Part shown: positions 25,218-33,397 of the stretch, piece after piece
Layout of the letters: every line of letters begins with the position of its first letter
Position numbering within the stretch: position 1 is the first letter of the stretch
Source of the DNA: Noviherbaspirillum galbum
Lineage (GTDB): Bacteria > Pseudomonadota > Gammaproteobacteria > Burkholderiales > Burkholderiaceae_D
NCBI RefSeq assembly: GCF_010974945.1
Contig: NZ_JAAIVB010000065.1
Coordinates: forward strand, 1-64,000
Reading direction: 5' to 3'
DNA length: 64,000 nucleotides
The notes under the pieces: generated by a model
Told to the model about the DNA's origin: nothing
Seen by the model: the letters and a program-made list of their open reading frames with translations, nothing else
Databases searched by the model: none
Made by a program: the position numbers and the translations under genes

Positions 25218-26399
25218 ATGCTCGATTCCATCTTCATTGGAAGCAGCGGCCTCACCAGCTATGCAAAGGCATTGCGTGCGGTCAGCAACAACCTCACCAA
25301 CCTCAATACGCCCGGCTTCAAGGGATCCCAGCTGCAGTTCGCCAGCCTGCTGCAGCAGCAGGGCGGCGGCGCGAATTCGCCAGACAGCCGAGGCGCGGGA
25401 AGCGGCGTCGGCACCTTGTCGCCGGTCGTCAACTTCCAGCCCGGCGACCTGCAGCAGACCGGCAACCAGCTCGACCTCGCTGTCAACGGCGAAGGCTTGT
25501 TCGTCCTGAAGAGCGGCGAAGGCCTGCGCTACACGCGCGACGGCCAGTTCCAGTTCGACCGCAACGGCACCCTCGCCAGCACCATCGACGGCGCGCATGT
25601 GCAGGGCTTGAACGACAAGGGCGAACTGGTGGACCTGACCTTGAATGGCGCGCGCTCCAGTTCGGCCAAGGCGACCGGCAAGGTATCGTTTTCAGGCAAT
25701 CTCTCGACGGACGCGCCAAGCTTCACGGTGAACAACGTCAAGGTGTTCGATGCGGTCGGCGGCGAACACCAGCTGACGGTGAAGTTCACCAACAGCGGCG
25801 CGGCCACGCCCGGTGCGTGGCAGGTCGACGTGACGGACGGCGCCACGTCGGTGGGCAGCGGCACGGTGACCTTCGACAACGGCCTGCCCAAGCCGGGCAG
25901 CAGCACTGTGGCGCTGACCTACGCGCCCAACGGCGTGCCTCCGCTGAAGCTCAGCCTTGATTTTTCCGCCAATGCCACCGCGTTCGCCGCGGGACAAAGC
26001 TCGACGCTGGCCGCGACCAGCCAAGATGGCTACGCTGCCGGCGCCCTGTCGAGCACCAGCTTCGACAGCGAAGGTTACCTGGTCGGAAACTACGCCAACG
26101 GCCAGACGGCAAAGATAGGCCGACTGGCACTCGCCCAGGTCAACAGCAGCGCCGACCTCATCGCGACGGGCGGAAATGCCTTCACCGTGGCAAACGCCGC
26201 CGCCGTGCAGATCGGCGGTGCACAGTCGCATGGCCTGGGCAGCATCAGCAGCGGGGTGCTCGAGGGATCCAACGTCGACATGGCGGAACAGTTCAGCCAG
26301 CTCATCGTCATGCAGCGCGGCTACCAGGCGTCCTCTCATGTCGTCAGCACCGCCAACGACCTCATCCAGGAACTCTTCGACATGAAAGGTCATCGCTGA
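25218..26399 (+). CDS. flgE: FlgE, hook protein
   Basis: A 393-aa protein with FIGSSGLTSYAKALRAVSNN and LTNLNTPGFKGSQLQFASLL at the N-terminus, DLAVNGEGLFVLKSGEGLRY in D1 and the C-terminal SNVDMAEQFSQLIVMQRGYQ, all standard for FlgE. Length is near that of common hook proteins. It builds the hook outside the cell. Ten bases separate it from flgD; its stop overlaps the next start codon. No flgK or flgL follows. Confidence 0.95.
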   Translation: MLDSIFIGSSGLTSYAKALRAVSNNLTNLNTPGFKGSQLQFASLLQQQGGGANSPDSRGAGSGVGTLSPVVNFQPGDLQQTGNQLDLAVNGEGLFVLKSGEGLRYTRDGQFQFDRNGTLASTIDGAHVQGLNDKGELVDLTLNGARSSSAKATGKVSFSGNLSTDAPSFTVNNVKVFDAVGGEHQLTVKFTNSGAATPGAWQVDVTDGATSVGSGTVTFDNGLPKPGSSTVALTYAPNGVPPLKLSLDFSANATAFAAGQSSTLAATSQDGYAAGALSSTSFDSEGYLVGNYANGQTAKIGRLALAQVNSSADLIATGGNAFTVANAAAVQIGGAQSHGLGSISSGVLEGSNVDMAEQFSQLIVMQRGYQASSHVVSTANDLIQELFDMKGHR

Positions 26400-27265
26400 T
26401 GACCTGCCGCCCCTTCCTGCTGCTTGGTAAGGGCGCCCTGCGTGCGGTGAACGACCGCATCGAGGGCATCGTCCGGTCCTGGTGCGATGACTGGGGCATC
26501 GCGCATCACAGCATGGCGGTTCTCTGCGAGCGTGCCTGGGAGGTCTCGACCGGCTTGCCCGGGCAGGGTTGGGAGGCCGCGGATACCCGCTTGCCGGGCG
26601 CCGCGCGCGTCCATGCCTCGCCAGACGCCGCCAGCGCCCTGCGCGGTCTTCTCTTCGGCGAGGATGCCATCGACCCAGTCGTTGCAAGCGTTGCAGACGT
26701 TGCCGAAGACCTTGCGAGCCAGGTGGCGCGCGAGGCAGCGCGCGACCTGGGCCGCCGCCTTGGCGGCGGGCAGCATGCTTGCGAGCGGCTTGTTCCGTGC
26801 GACGCGCCGGGGCGGTGTCCCCATGCCAGCGGCGACGTGCTGGCGAGGATCATTCTTGGCGAGGCCGACGGGCATCATGCGGCCTCGTGGCTGGTGTTGC
26901 TGCCGGCCGGACAACTGGACGCTCTTCTCGGCCGCGATCCGCCGATTGCCGCGCCGGGTGCGGGTGGCAAGGCGCCGGCGCTGGAATCATTCTCCTCCGC
27001 CCCGGTGCCCCTGCCGGTGCGCATCAGCGAATTCGAGATCGATCTCGGCAACCTCGCCAGCCTGTCGGTAGACGACGTGATCCGGCTGCCGCGACAGGCA
27101 GCACAGCCGCTGGACGTACTCGCCGCCGACGGAGAAATCTTGTGCGGCGCGTACCTGGGCAAGGTCGATGGACAGATGGCCATCGAAATCGCTTCCTTGA
27201 TCACACCTTCAATAACGAACGGCAACGATGCCGGACATGGCAATCCAGCCAGGAAAGGAAACTGA
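26399..27265 (+). CDS. SctQ/FliM-like C-ring protein with C-terminal SpoA-type domain
   Basis: A 288-aa protein in the fliM position, start overlapping the flgE stop. The last 80 residues (VRISEFEIDLGNLASLSVDD, VIRLPRQAAQPLDVLAADGE, CGAYLGKVDGQMAIEI) form a SpoA domain of the FliM/FliN/SctQ family. The first 190 residues do not resemble FliM: there is no N-terminal EIDALL-type CheY-binding motif and no CheC-like middle domain that would bind FliG. The overall plan is nearer SctQ of non-flagellar type III systems. It probably forms a cytoplasmic ring or pods together with FliN. Confidence 0.75.
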   Translation: MTCRPFLLLGKGALRAVNDRIEGIVRSWCDDWGIAHHSMAVLCERAWEVSTGLPGQGWEAADTRLPGAARVHASPDAASALRGLLFGEDAIDPVVASVADVAEDLASQVAREAARDLGRRLGGGQHACERLVPCDAPGRCPHASGDVLARIILGEADGHHAASWLVLLPAGQLDALLGRDPPIAAPGAGGKAPALESFSSAPVPLPVRISEFEIDLGNLASLSVDDVIRLPRQAAQPLDVLAADGEILCGAYLGKVDGQMAIEIASLITPSITNGNDAGHGNPARKGN

Positions 27266-27267
27266 CC

Positions 27268-27603
27268 ATGATGATGGATACGGACAACCAGGCCCAGGCA
27301 CACATGGCGGCACTACCGGAACTGAATCCCGCGGCGGCGGGGCGGCCGGTCGTCAACGAACATCACCTCGGCGCCCTGCATGGCGTGCGGGTCAAGGCGA
27401 GCGTGATTGCCGGGGAAGCACAGGCAACCCTCGGCGAAGTCCTGGCGCTGCGGGAGTCGTCGGTGCTCAAGCTGGACAGGCCGGCTGATGCGCCTGTCGA
27501 CATTATGGTGGATGGGCAACTCGTCGCCCTTGGCCAACTGGTGGTGGTGGATGATCATTTTGGCGTGCGCATCACGCAGGTGTTGAGCGGAACGCGGCCA
27601 TGA
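27268..27603 (+). CDS. fliN: FliN, C-ring SpoA-domain protein
   Basis: A 111-aa protein from ATG 27268, 2 bases after the previous stop, with AGGAAAGGAA upstream. The last 75 residues form one SpoA domain (VRVKASVIAGEAQATLGEVL; LRESSVLKLDRPADAPVDIM; VDGQLVALGQLVVVDDHFGV), the FliN/SctQ-C type. It would complex with the preceding protein. Stop overlaps fliO by 4 bases. Confidence 0.92.
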   Translation: MMMDTDNQAQAHMAALPELNPAAAGRPVVNEHHLGALHGVRVKASVIAGEAQATLGEVLALRESSVLKLDRPADAPVDIMVDGQLVALGQLVVVDDHFGVRITQVLSGTRP

Positions 27604-28073
27604 TGCGGTCGGCATTGTGCCGGGTGAGGCCGGCGGTATTGCTGATGTTTGCCATCGGAGGTTGGGCACAGGCGGAGAATGCCGATCCCGGCAGGACTTC
27701 ACCGGCCGCGACGAGGGAAACGACGGCAACGACCGCTTCTGTGGCGCCGCACGAAGCGATTCCGTTCAAGCGGAACGCGGACGGCGATGCGGGCCTCGGC
27801 GTAAGCGCGATGGTGCTCGTCCTGGCCTTGGCCCTGTCGGCGGGGGCGTTCGTCGTCCTGCGCAAGCGTTCCGCCGGTTTCCGGCGCAACCGGACCGCGC
27901 CGCCCGTGGACGTGGTTTATTCCACCCGGGTCAATGGCGCCTTCCTGCATGTCGTGGCCTTCGGTGGAAAGCATCACCTGCTGGCCCAGTCGGGCGATCG
28001 CCTGGTGCCTATCGCCGCATCGCCCCGTCAGCACCATCCGGAGGAAGACGAAAGCGAACATGAGCATGGCTGA
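27600..28073 (+). CDS. fliO: FliO, export-gate assembly protein
   Basis: A 157-aa protein with an N-terminal hydrophobic export signal (to about residue 25), a short periplasmic part, one transmembrane helix (residues about 62-83, VSAMVLVLALALSAGAFVVL) and a basic cytoplasmic tail with VDVVYSTRVNGAFLHVVAFG and LLAQSGDRLVPI. This is the typical FliO plan. FliO helps assemble the FliP ring. It overlaps fliP by 14 bases. Confidence 0.85.
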   Translation: MMRSALCRVRPAVLLMFAIGGWAQAENADPGRTSPAATRETTATTASVAPHEAIPFKRNADGDAGLGVSAMVLVLALALSAGAFVVLRKRSAGFRRNRTAPPVDVVYSTRVNGAFLHVVAFGGKHHLLAQSGDRLVPIAASPRQHHPEEDESEHEHG

Positions 28074-28869
28074 TCCGCTTCGAGACATGCCGTTGCGCCA
28101 GTACTGGTCCGCCGGCAGTATGGTTGCCGCTTGCGCAATGGCGCTGATGCTGTTTCCGGCACTGGCGCTTGCCGCGAACGCGGACAACTTGCTGCAATTG
28201 CCCGGCGTGCAGGTGCGCGTGGGCGGGGCAGGGGCGGCGGGCGAGATGTCGTCCGCGCTGCACATCCTGCTTGCCCTGACCGTGCTCAGCCTCGCGCCGG
28301 CCATCCTGATCTGCATGACTTCCTTCGTGCGCATCGTGATCGTGCTGTCCATGCTGCGGCATGCGCTCGGCATGCAGGAAACGCCGCCCAACACCGTCAT
28401 CGTCAGCCTGGCCTTGTTCCTGACCGTGTTTTCGATGTCGGCGCCGCTGGAAGAGATCAGGAGCACTGCCTATGAACCTTTCGTTGCCCACCGCATCGGT
28501 ACGGAAGAGGCGGCGGCCGCGGCCCTCAAGCCGATCCGCGGCTTCATGGTGCGCCAGACTCGCGAGCAGGACCTGGCCCTGATGGTCGAACTGGCGCATG
28601 CGCCGCAACCGCGAGCCATCGAGGACATCGGCATGCTGCAGCTGGTGCCGGCATTCATGCTGTCCGAATTGCGCACGGCATTCCAGATCGGCTTCGTGAT
28701 CTTCCTGCCTTTCCTGCTCGTCGACCTGGTGGTGTCGGCCGCGCTCATGTCGCTCGGCATGATGATGGTGCCGCCGGCGTCGATCGCATTGCCGCTCAAG
28801 ATCCTGATGTTCGTCCTGATGGACGGCTGGAACCTGGTTGCGCGCTCGCTGCTGGGGACGTTTCATTAG
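28060..28869 (+). CDS. fliP: FliP, export gate core protein
   Basis: A 269-aa protein from ATG 28060 behind CCGGAGGAAG. It has a cleavable signal peptide (to about residue 39), then the FliP/SctR core with four transmembrane segments. Diagnostic stretches: ILLALTVLSLAPAILICMTS, FVRIVIVLSMLRHALGMQET, and near the C-terminus MLSELRTAFQIGFVIFLPFL, DLVVSAALMSLGMMMVPPAS. It makes the export pore with FliQ and FliR. It closes the array; its usual neighbour fliQ is at the far opposite end. Confidence 0.96.
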   Translation: MSMADPLRDMPLRQYWSAGSMVAACAMALMLFPALALAANADNLLQLPGVQVRVGGAGAAGEMSSALHILLALTVLSLAPAILICMTSFVRIVIVLSMLRHALGMQETPPNTVIVSLALFLTVFSMSAPLEEIRSTAYEPFVAHRIGTEEAAAAALKPIRGFMVRQTREQDLALMVELAHAPQPRAIEDIGMLQLVPAFMLSELRTAFQIGFVIFLPFLLVDLVVSAALMSLGMMMVPPASIALPLKILMFVLMDGWNLVARSLLGTFH

Positions 28870-28900
28870 CTGGGCAACCAATGCAACTTTACGCCGAAAC

Positions 28901-30109
28901 ATGACTATCGATACCTCGCTTGATACCTCGCTTCGCAGGCTCGCCGGCACGCCGGGTCAGTTGGATCTGCAGCACGCCGCCGCCGGCGAACTCGACCGCC
29001 TTGCCATCTACCTCGCTCAGGATCCCGACAACAAGGGCTTGCTGGCGCGCCTGATCGACACCGCGATTGCCGCCGGCCTGCATGACCGCGCGCAGCAAAC
29101 CCTGCACGAGGCGCTCGCCCGCCTGCCCGACGACGATTTCTTCCTTCACCGGCAAGGAAAGCTGCTGCTCGCCACCGGCAAGTGGCGGGAAGCCGTCGCG
29201 GTGCTCGAACCCTTGCTGCTTCGTCATGAAGACCCGGTGATTCGCCACCACCTCGCCAGCGCACAGGCCAAGCTCGGCTTGCTCGAGCAGGCGTGCGCCG
29301 TGCTCGCGCCGGTCGTGGCACAACCGGAAGCGGGCCCGGAAGCTGTGACGCTTGCCATCCATGCGCATCACGGCCTGAAGCAGGTGCGAACGGCGGTCGA
29401 GATCGCCGAGCAGCACGCGGATCGCCTCGGCGGACATCCCGGATTCCTGGGCACCGCCGCGCTGGCCTGCCTCGACCACGAAGATCTGGACCAGGCATTC
29501 CGGTTCGCCGCCGCCGTGCTGGCGCTCGACCCTGCTTCGGCGCAGGCGCACGCGGTGCTGGGAACGCTCGCGCTGGGCGAGGCCGATGGCGAACGCGCCG
29601 AGGCGCATTTCCTGCAGGCGCAGGCAAGCCTGCCGGACGACGGCCGCATCTGGTCCGGCCTGGGAACGGCCAGCTTGCTGGCGCATCGGCTCGAGCAGGC
29701 GGAGGAGCGGCTCGCGAGGGCCGTGCATCGGCTGCCGGATCATATCGGCACCTGGCATGCGCTGGCCTGGTGCCATCTTCTCCTTGGCAAGCGCCAGGCG
29801 GCTCATGTGTGCTTCGAGCAGGCGCTCGCGCTCGACCGCAATTTCGCTGAAAGCCATGGCGGCATCGCGGTCGTGCTGGCCAGCGAAGGACGTCACGGCG
29901 AGGCGGCCGATTTCGCGCGGACCGCATTGCGCCTCGATGCCGATTGCATTTCGGCGCGTTACGCGCGCGCGATCATCCTCGGCGAGGCAGGGAACGGGCA
30001 AGATGTCGGGCAGATGGTGCGCCGGTTGCTGGCGGGCCGCCGCAGCGGCAGCGGGCAGGCACTGGCCGACCTGGTGCTGTCGCGCAGCGCCCGCGCCGGC
30101 CATGGATAA
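28901..30109 (+). CDS. TPR-repeat protein
   Basis: A 402-aa soluble protein with at least eight TPR-like helix pairs running almost the full length, for example GRIWSGLGTASLLAHRLEQA and HALAWCHLLLGKRQAAHVCF followed by EQALALDRNFAESHGG. No signal peptide or membrane segment. The start is ATG 28901, 31 bases after fliP; the ribosome binding site is weak. It may be read through from the flagellar-type array. TPR proteins serve as chaperones and scaffolds, and type III chaperones of translocators are TPR proteins, but those are much shorter (about 160 aa). The function is not known. Confidence 0.7.
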   Translation: MTIDTSLDTSLRRLAGTPGQLDLQHAAAGELDRLAIYLAQDPDNKGLLARLIDTAIAAGLHDRAQQTLHEALARLPDDDFFLHRQGKLLLATGKWREAVAVLEPLLLRHEDPVIRHHLASAQAKLGLLEQACAVLAPVVAQPEAGPEAVTLAIHAHHGLKQVRTAVEIAEQHADRLGGHPGFLGTAALACLDHEDLDQAFRFAAAVLALDPASAQAHAVLGTLALGEADGERAEAHFLQAQASLPDDGRIWSGLGTASLLAHRLEQAEERLARAVHRLPDHIGTWHALAWCHLLLGKRQAAHVCFEQALALDRNFAESHGGIAVVLASEGRHGEAADFARTALRLDADCISARYARAIILGEAGNGQDVGQMVRRLLAGRRSGSGQALADLVLSRSARAGHG

Positions 30110-30145
30110 GGCAAAACCTCCCGATTCGCATCGATTGGGGTATGC

Positions 30146-30865
30146 TTGATTCCGCCTGAAACGCCGAGCACCGGAGTCAAGTTGAATCATCCGCCCATCA
30201 CCCTGCTGCCCCTTGGGAGCCATGAATACCATGGACCGCATCTGCCGATGCAGACCGATACCCTGATCGCCTCCAGCGTCGCGGCGGCCATCGCGCAGGG
30301 CATACAGGCCGACTCCGCCCGCTTTCCCATGGGCGTGCAGGTCTTTCCCGCCATTCCCTTTTCCTGTTCCCACGAGCATGCGGACTCGGTGTCTTTGCTA
30401 CCCGACACCCTGGTCGCGGTGCTGGATGACTTCGCCGCCCAGGCCCGGGGAATCGTCGCGGTGGTGAACTGCCATGGTGGCAATCATGTCCTGGAAAACT
30501 GGGTGCTGTCCCGCAACCGCGACCGCTTCCGGCATCTCTGGTTTCCTCGCCCGGTGAACTGGCGCCGGGCCTGCGAGCGTTCCGGCATTGCGTCGGAGTG
30601 GGGCGAGGATGTGCATGCGGGAGAGATCGAAACCAGCCTGCTGCTGCATGCCGCGCCGGGCGAGGTACGGGCCGACCGCCTGCCTGAGGAACACGTCCTG
30701 CGGGATCGCCCCTTGCAAGGCATTTCCGGCATGACCCAGTACACCCGCGACGGCGTGCTCGGCCGTCCCCGGCTTGGAACGGCGGCGAAGGGCGAGGCCT
30801 TGCTCAAGGCGCTTGCCGCGCTCGCCCTGGAAGAGATCGACTTGCTGGTCCGGAAATCGTCCTGA
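30146..30865 (+). CDS. Creatininase-family amidohydrolase
   Basis: Up to 239 aa with the metal-binding motifs of the creatininase family: PLGSHEYHGPHLPMQTD (E, H, H and D ligands), NCHGGNHVLEN, and EDVHAGEIETS. The fold hydrolyses cyclic or linear amides on two metal ions. No neighbour points to a substrate. The start is uncertain: TTG 30146 gives 239 aa and has GGGG upstream; TTG 30182 gives 227 aa with CCGGAG upstream. Both are non-ATG starts. Acts in the cytoplasm. Confidence 0.75.
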   Translation: MIPPETPSTGVKLNHPPITLLPLGSHEYHGPHLPMQTDTLIASSVAAAIAQGIQADSARFPMGVQVFPAIPFSCSHEHADSVSLLPDTLVAVLDDFAAQARGIVAVVNCHGGNHVLENWVLSRNRDRFRHLWFPRPVNWRRACERSGIASEWGEDVHAGEIETSLLLHAAPGEVRADRLPEEHVLRDRPLQGISGMTQYTRDGVLGRPRLGTAAKGEALLKALAALALEEIDLLVRKSS

Positions 30866-31264
30866 CGTCATTCACGCCAATGAAGCGGAGGCAGAAAGCC
30901 TGCCGCGGCATCGCCGCCGTTTCCTCCTGACATTGTCCAAGACGGCGGCGATTCTCACGATTTCATCCTGCAAAATTTTTTTTGCCGCATCCACGGCGCC
31001 GCTTTGACGGCTCATCGAACACGGCGAAACAGGAAAATGATTCCGGCTTTTTACCAACCTCTTCCAGCCGAACCTGTTTTCGTCGGGGAAAACTGTGTTT
31101 TTATCGGTCGTAACGAGGTGTCTTGGACAAGGTAAAACCCGCAAATTTTCTAAATCGAATTTGCCCTGTTACCATGCTTTAACACATGGTCGCAAGCGCG
31201 ATGCGCCCGATCATCGACGATGCAAAAAACGTTTGCCAGGCTCCTGGCACTCTGGTGACAGCCC
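30866..31264. promoter_or_regulatory. Intergenic region with two adjacent palindromes
   Basis: About 400 bases without a convincing gene, more AT-rich than the surroundings. Two inverted repeats lie side by side just before the response-regulator gene: gcaaatt (31141-31147) with aatttgc (31158-31164), and accatg (31171-31176) with catggt (31185-31190). They could be operators or part of a leader. A T-run occurs near 30977-30984. Confidence 0.35.
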
Positions 31265-31639
31265 ATGTTTGATCAGATGATTCTCCTGGTGGACGACAAC
31301 GACGACTTGCGTAATTCGCTGGTCGATCTGCTCGGCCTGCACGGCATTTCCTGCACGGGTGCGGAGAACGGGGCGCAAGCGCTCGCGCTGCTGCGGCAAG
31401 GCCTGATTCCCGGACTCGTCCTGCTCGATCTGATGATGCCGGTGATGAACGGCTGGGAATTCATGGAGCAGGCGCTGCTGGAATTTCCGGGGCTGTCCTT
31501 CGATATCCCGGTGGTGATCATGTCGGCCATCTCGGACCATGTGCCCATGCCGGGCTGGGCCGCGGAACGCATCCGCAAGCCGGTCTCCTTCGACGCGCTC
31601 GCCGCGGTCATCCAGCGCTTCAGCCAGATCAGGCTCTGA
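31265..31639 (+). CDS. Single-domain response regulator
   Basis: A 124-aa receiver domain and nothing else. D10 and D11 form the acidic pocket (LLVDDNDD), D55 in LVLLDLMMPVMNGW is the phosphoryl acceptor, and K105 in RIRKPVSF completes the set. It lacks an output domain, so it must act through protein contacts, as CheY-like or relay proteins do. No kinase is adjacent. It does not belong visibly to the flagellar-type array, which ends 2.4 kb upstream. Confidence 0.88.
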   Translation: MFDQMILLVDDNDDLRNSLVDLLGLHGISCTGAENGAQALALLRQGLIPGLVLLDLMMPVMNGWEFMEQALLEFPGLSFDIPVVIMSAISDHVPMPGWAAERIRKPVSFDALAAVIQRFSQIRL

Positions 31640-31710
31640 GCTCGCCCTGCCGGGGAAGGCCGGCCGCGTGCAAGGCCGCGGCGGCACACTCCCGATCGCC
31701 ATCCTCCCGT

Positions 31711-32706
31711 TCAGGCGCTGCCCGTGACGCCGCCCATCACCGGCAGCACCACGCCCGTGATGTAAGCGGAGCAGACCGGCGCGGCGAGGAAGACATACGC
31801 CGGCGAAACTTCTTCCGGCTGCGCCGGGCGCTTCATGTCCGTGCTTGAACCGAACTGCTCCACCTGGTCAAGCGGCTGGTCCGCCGGATTCAGCGGCGTC
31901 CAGACCGGTCCTGGCGCGACCGCGTTGACGCGGATGCCGCGCGGCGCGACATTCGTGGCGAGCGCCTTGGTGAAGGCGTGGATGGCGCCCTTCGTCGCCG
32001 AATAGTCGAGCAGGATGGGTTGCCCGAACAGTCCGGTTTCCGAGCCGGAATTGATGATGCTTGACCCCGCCTTCAGGTGCGGCAGCGCGGCGCGCGCCAT
32101 GTTGAAATAGCCGTAGAGGTTGGTGCGGATGGTCATGTCGAAATGCTCGTCCGTGATCTCCTCGAGCGACAGGGCGTGCTCCTGGAAGGCGGCATTGTTG
32201 ACGAGTATATCCAGCTTGCCGAAGGCGTCGACCGTCTGCTGCACCGCCTGGTTGCAGAAGGCGGAATCCCGGACGTCGCCCGCGATGAGCAGGCAGCGGC
32301 GGCCTTCCTTCTCCACGCAGCGCTTGGTCATCTCGGCATCGCCGTGTTCGTTGAGGTAAAGCACGGCGACGTCGGCGCCTTCCCGTGCGAACAGGACCGC
32401 GACCGCGCGCCCGATGCCGGAATCCGCGCCGGTCACGATGGCCGTCATGCCCTCCAGCTTGCCGCTGCCCTTGTAGCCCGGCGCCATGAACTGCGGTGCC
32501 GGATCGAGTTCCGATTCCGTGCCCGGTTTTGCCAGCCGCTTCTTCGGGAAAGGCGGCGCAGGCTGCTCGCGCTGTCCTGCCTGCACCGGGCCGGATTCCT
32601 GCTGTCCGCCGTCGCGCATGCCTTCCCTGGCATCGGTTTCTTCCTGGATCTTGCGTTGCAGCCGTGCGGTTGCGGCCGCGGCGTTGTCAAACTCTTTATT
32701 GGGCAT
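31711..32706 (-). CDS. SDR-family oxidoreductase with N-terminal extension
   Basis: A 331-aa protein from ATG 32706, preceded by AAAGGA. Residues 85-331 are a short-chain dehydrogenase: TGADSGIGR at 92-100 binds NAD(P), NNAAF follows at 170-174, S220 or S222, Y235 and K239 (YSATK) form the catalytic set. The first 80 residues are a polar, disordered extension rich in Gln, Lys and Glu. This layout matches the YghA-like SDRs, which are often linked with stress response. Substrate unknown. It stands alone, with opposite orientation to its neighbours. Confidence 0.85.
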   Translation of the reverse strand: MPNKEFDNAAAATARLQRKIQEETDAREGMRDGGQQESGPVQAGQREQPAPPFPKKRLAKPGTESELDPAPQFMAPGYKGSGKLEGMTAIVTGADSGIGRAVAVLFAREGADVAVLYLNEHGDAEMTKRCVEKEGRRCLLIAGDVRDSAFCNQAVQQTVDAFGKLDILVNNAAFQEHALSLEEITDEHFDMTIRTNLYGYFNMARAALPHLKAGSSIINSGSETGLFGQPILLDYSATKGAIHAFTKALATNVAPRGIRVNAVAPGPVWTPLNPADQPLDQVEQFGSSTDMKRPAQPEEVSPAYVFLAAPVCSAYITGVVLPVMGGVTGSA

Positions 32707-32989
32707 GGATCGTCCTTTCGGGAGAGGGGGAGAAGTTGGCGCGGCCCTGGCTGGCGGCGGATGACCGCCATCGCGGGCCGCCGCCCGTGTAGGATTCGAC
32801 AAGATGCCGGCGACTGGTTCCCCGGACCCGGGCGTGCCCTGTTGCGGGCGCGGCACGGATTACACTTCGACATATCGGGGATACATCCAGACGTTATCAT
32901 GACGATGCAGCAAGCCATGACGCCGCGCGCGCCATGAAAAACCGGCCTCGTCCGCCGGAGTCGTTCGTTGACTTTTCCGAGGAGAAATC

Positions 32990-33382
32990 ATGAAAGCTGT
33001 TCGAGCCGCCGCTGCCAGCCTGGCACTGCTGGCCACGGCTATCGCCGCCCCGGCCTTTGCCTGGCCGGTACATCATCATGGTTCCGGCGTGCGCCTGGGC
33101 CTCTATCTCGGTCCGGGATGGTACGGCCCGTGGTATTACCCGCAGCCGGCCTATCCGGTCTACCCATCCACCGTGATCGTCCAGGAAAGCGCGCCGGTCT
33201 ACATCCAGCGCGCGCCGGACGGAATGGAAGGCCAGCCGCCGTCCGCCCCCGCGCCGATGGCGTCCTCGCCGGCCCCCGGCGTCTGGTATTTCTGCGCCAA
33301 GCCGGAGGGCTATTATCCTTACGTGAAGCAATGCCCCGGCGGATGGCGCCAGGTTCCGGCCCAGCCATCCCCTCAACCCTGA
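32990..33382 (+). CDS. Small exported protein, Tyr/Pro-rich
   Basis: A 130-aa protein with GAGGAGAAATC before ATG 32990 and a clear signal peptide (cleavage after AFA, residue 24). The mature part starts WPVHHHGSG, continues with a Tyr/Trp/Pro-rich segment and ends with WYFCAKPEGYYPYVKQCPGG. The last motif, with two Cys that may pair, is common in small envelope proteins of betaproteobacteria with no known role. It precedes another envelope gene by 15 bases, so the two likely form an operon. Confidence 0.7.
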   Translation: MKAVRAAAASLALLATAIAAPAFAWPVHHHGSGVRLGLYLGPGWYGPWYYPQPAYPVYPSTVIVQESAPVYIQRAPDGMEGQPPSAPAPMASSPAPGVWYFCAKPEGYYPYVKQCPGGWRQVPAQPSPQP

Positions 33383-33397
33383 CGGTCCGCATTCATC

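Noticed and set aside
30146-30865. Creatininase gene as part of a mycofactocin or creatinine pathway
   Set aside because: No other gene of either pathway lies nearby, so only the family is stated.
30872-31144. A 90-codon minus-strand frame between the creatininase and response-regulator genes
   Set aside because: No ribosome binding site, no recognisable pattern, region more AT-rich than coding DNA nearby.
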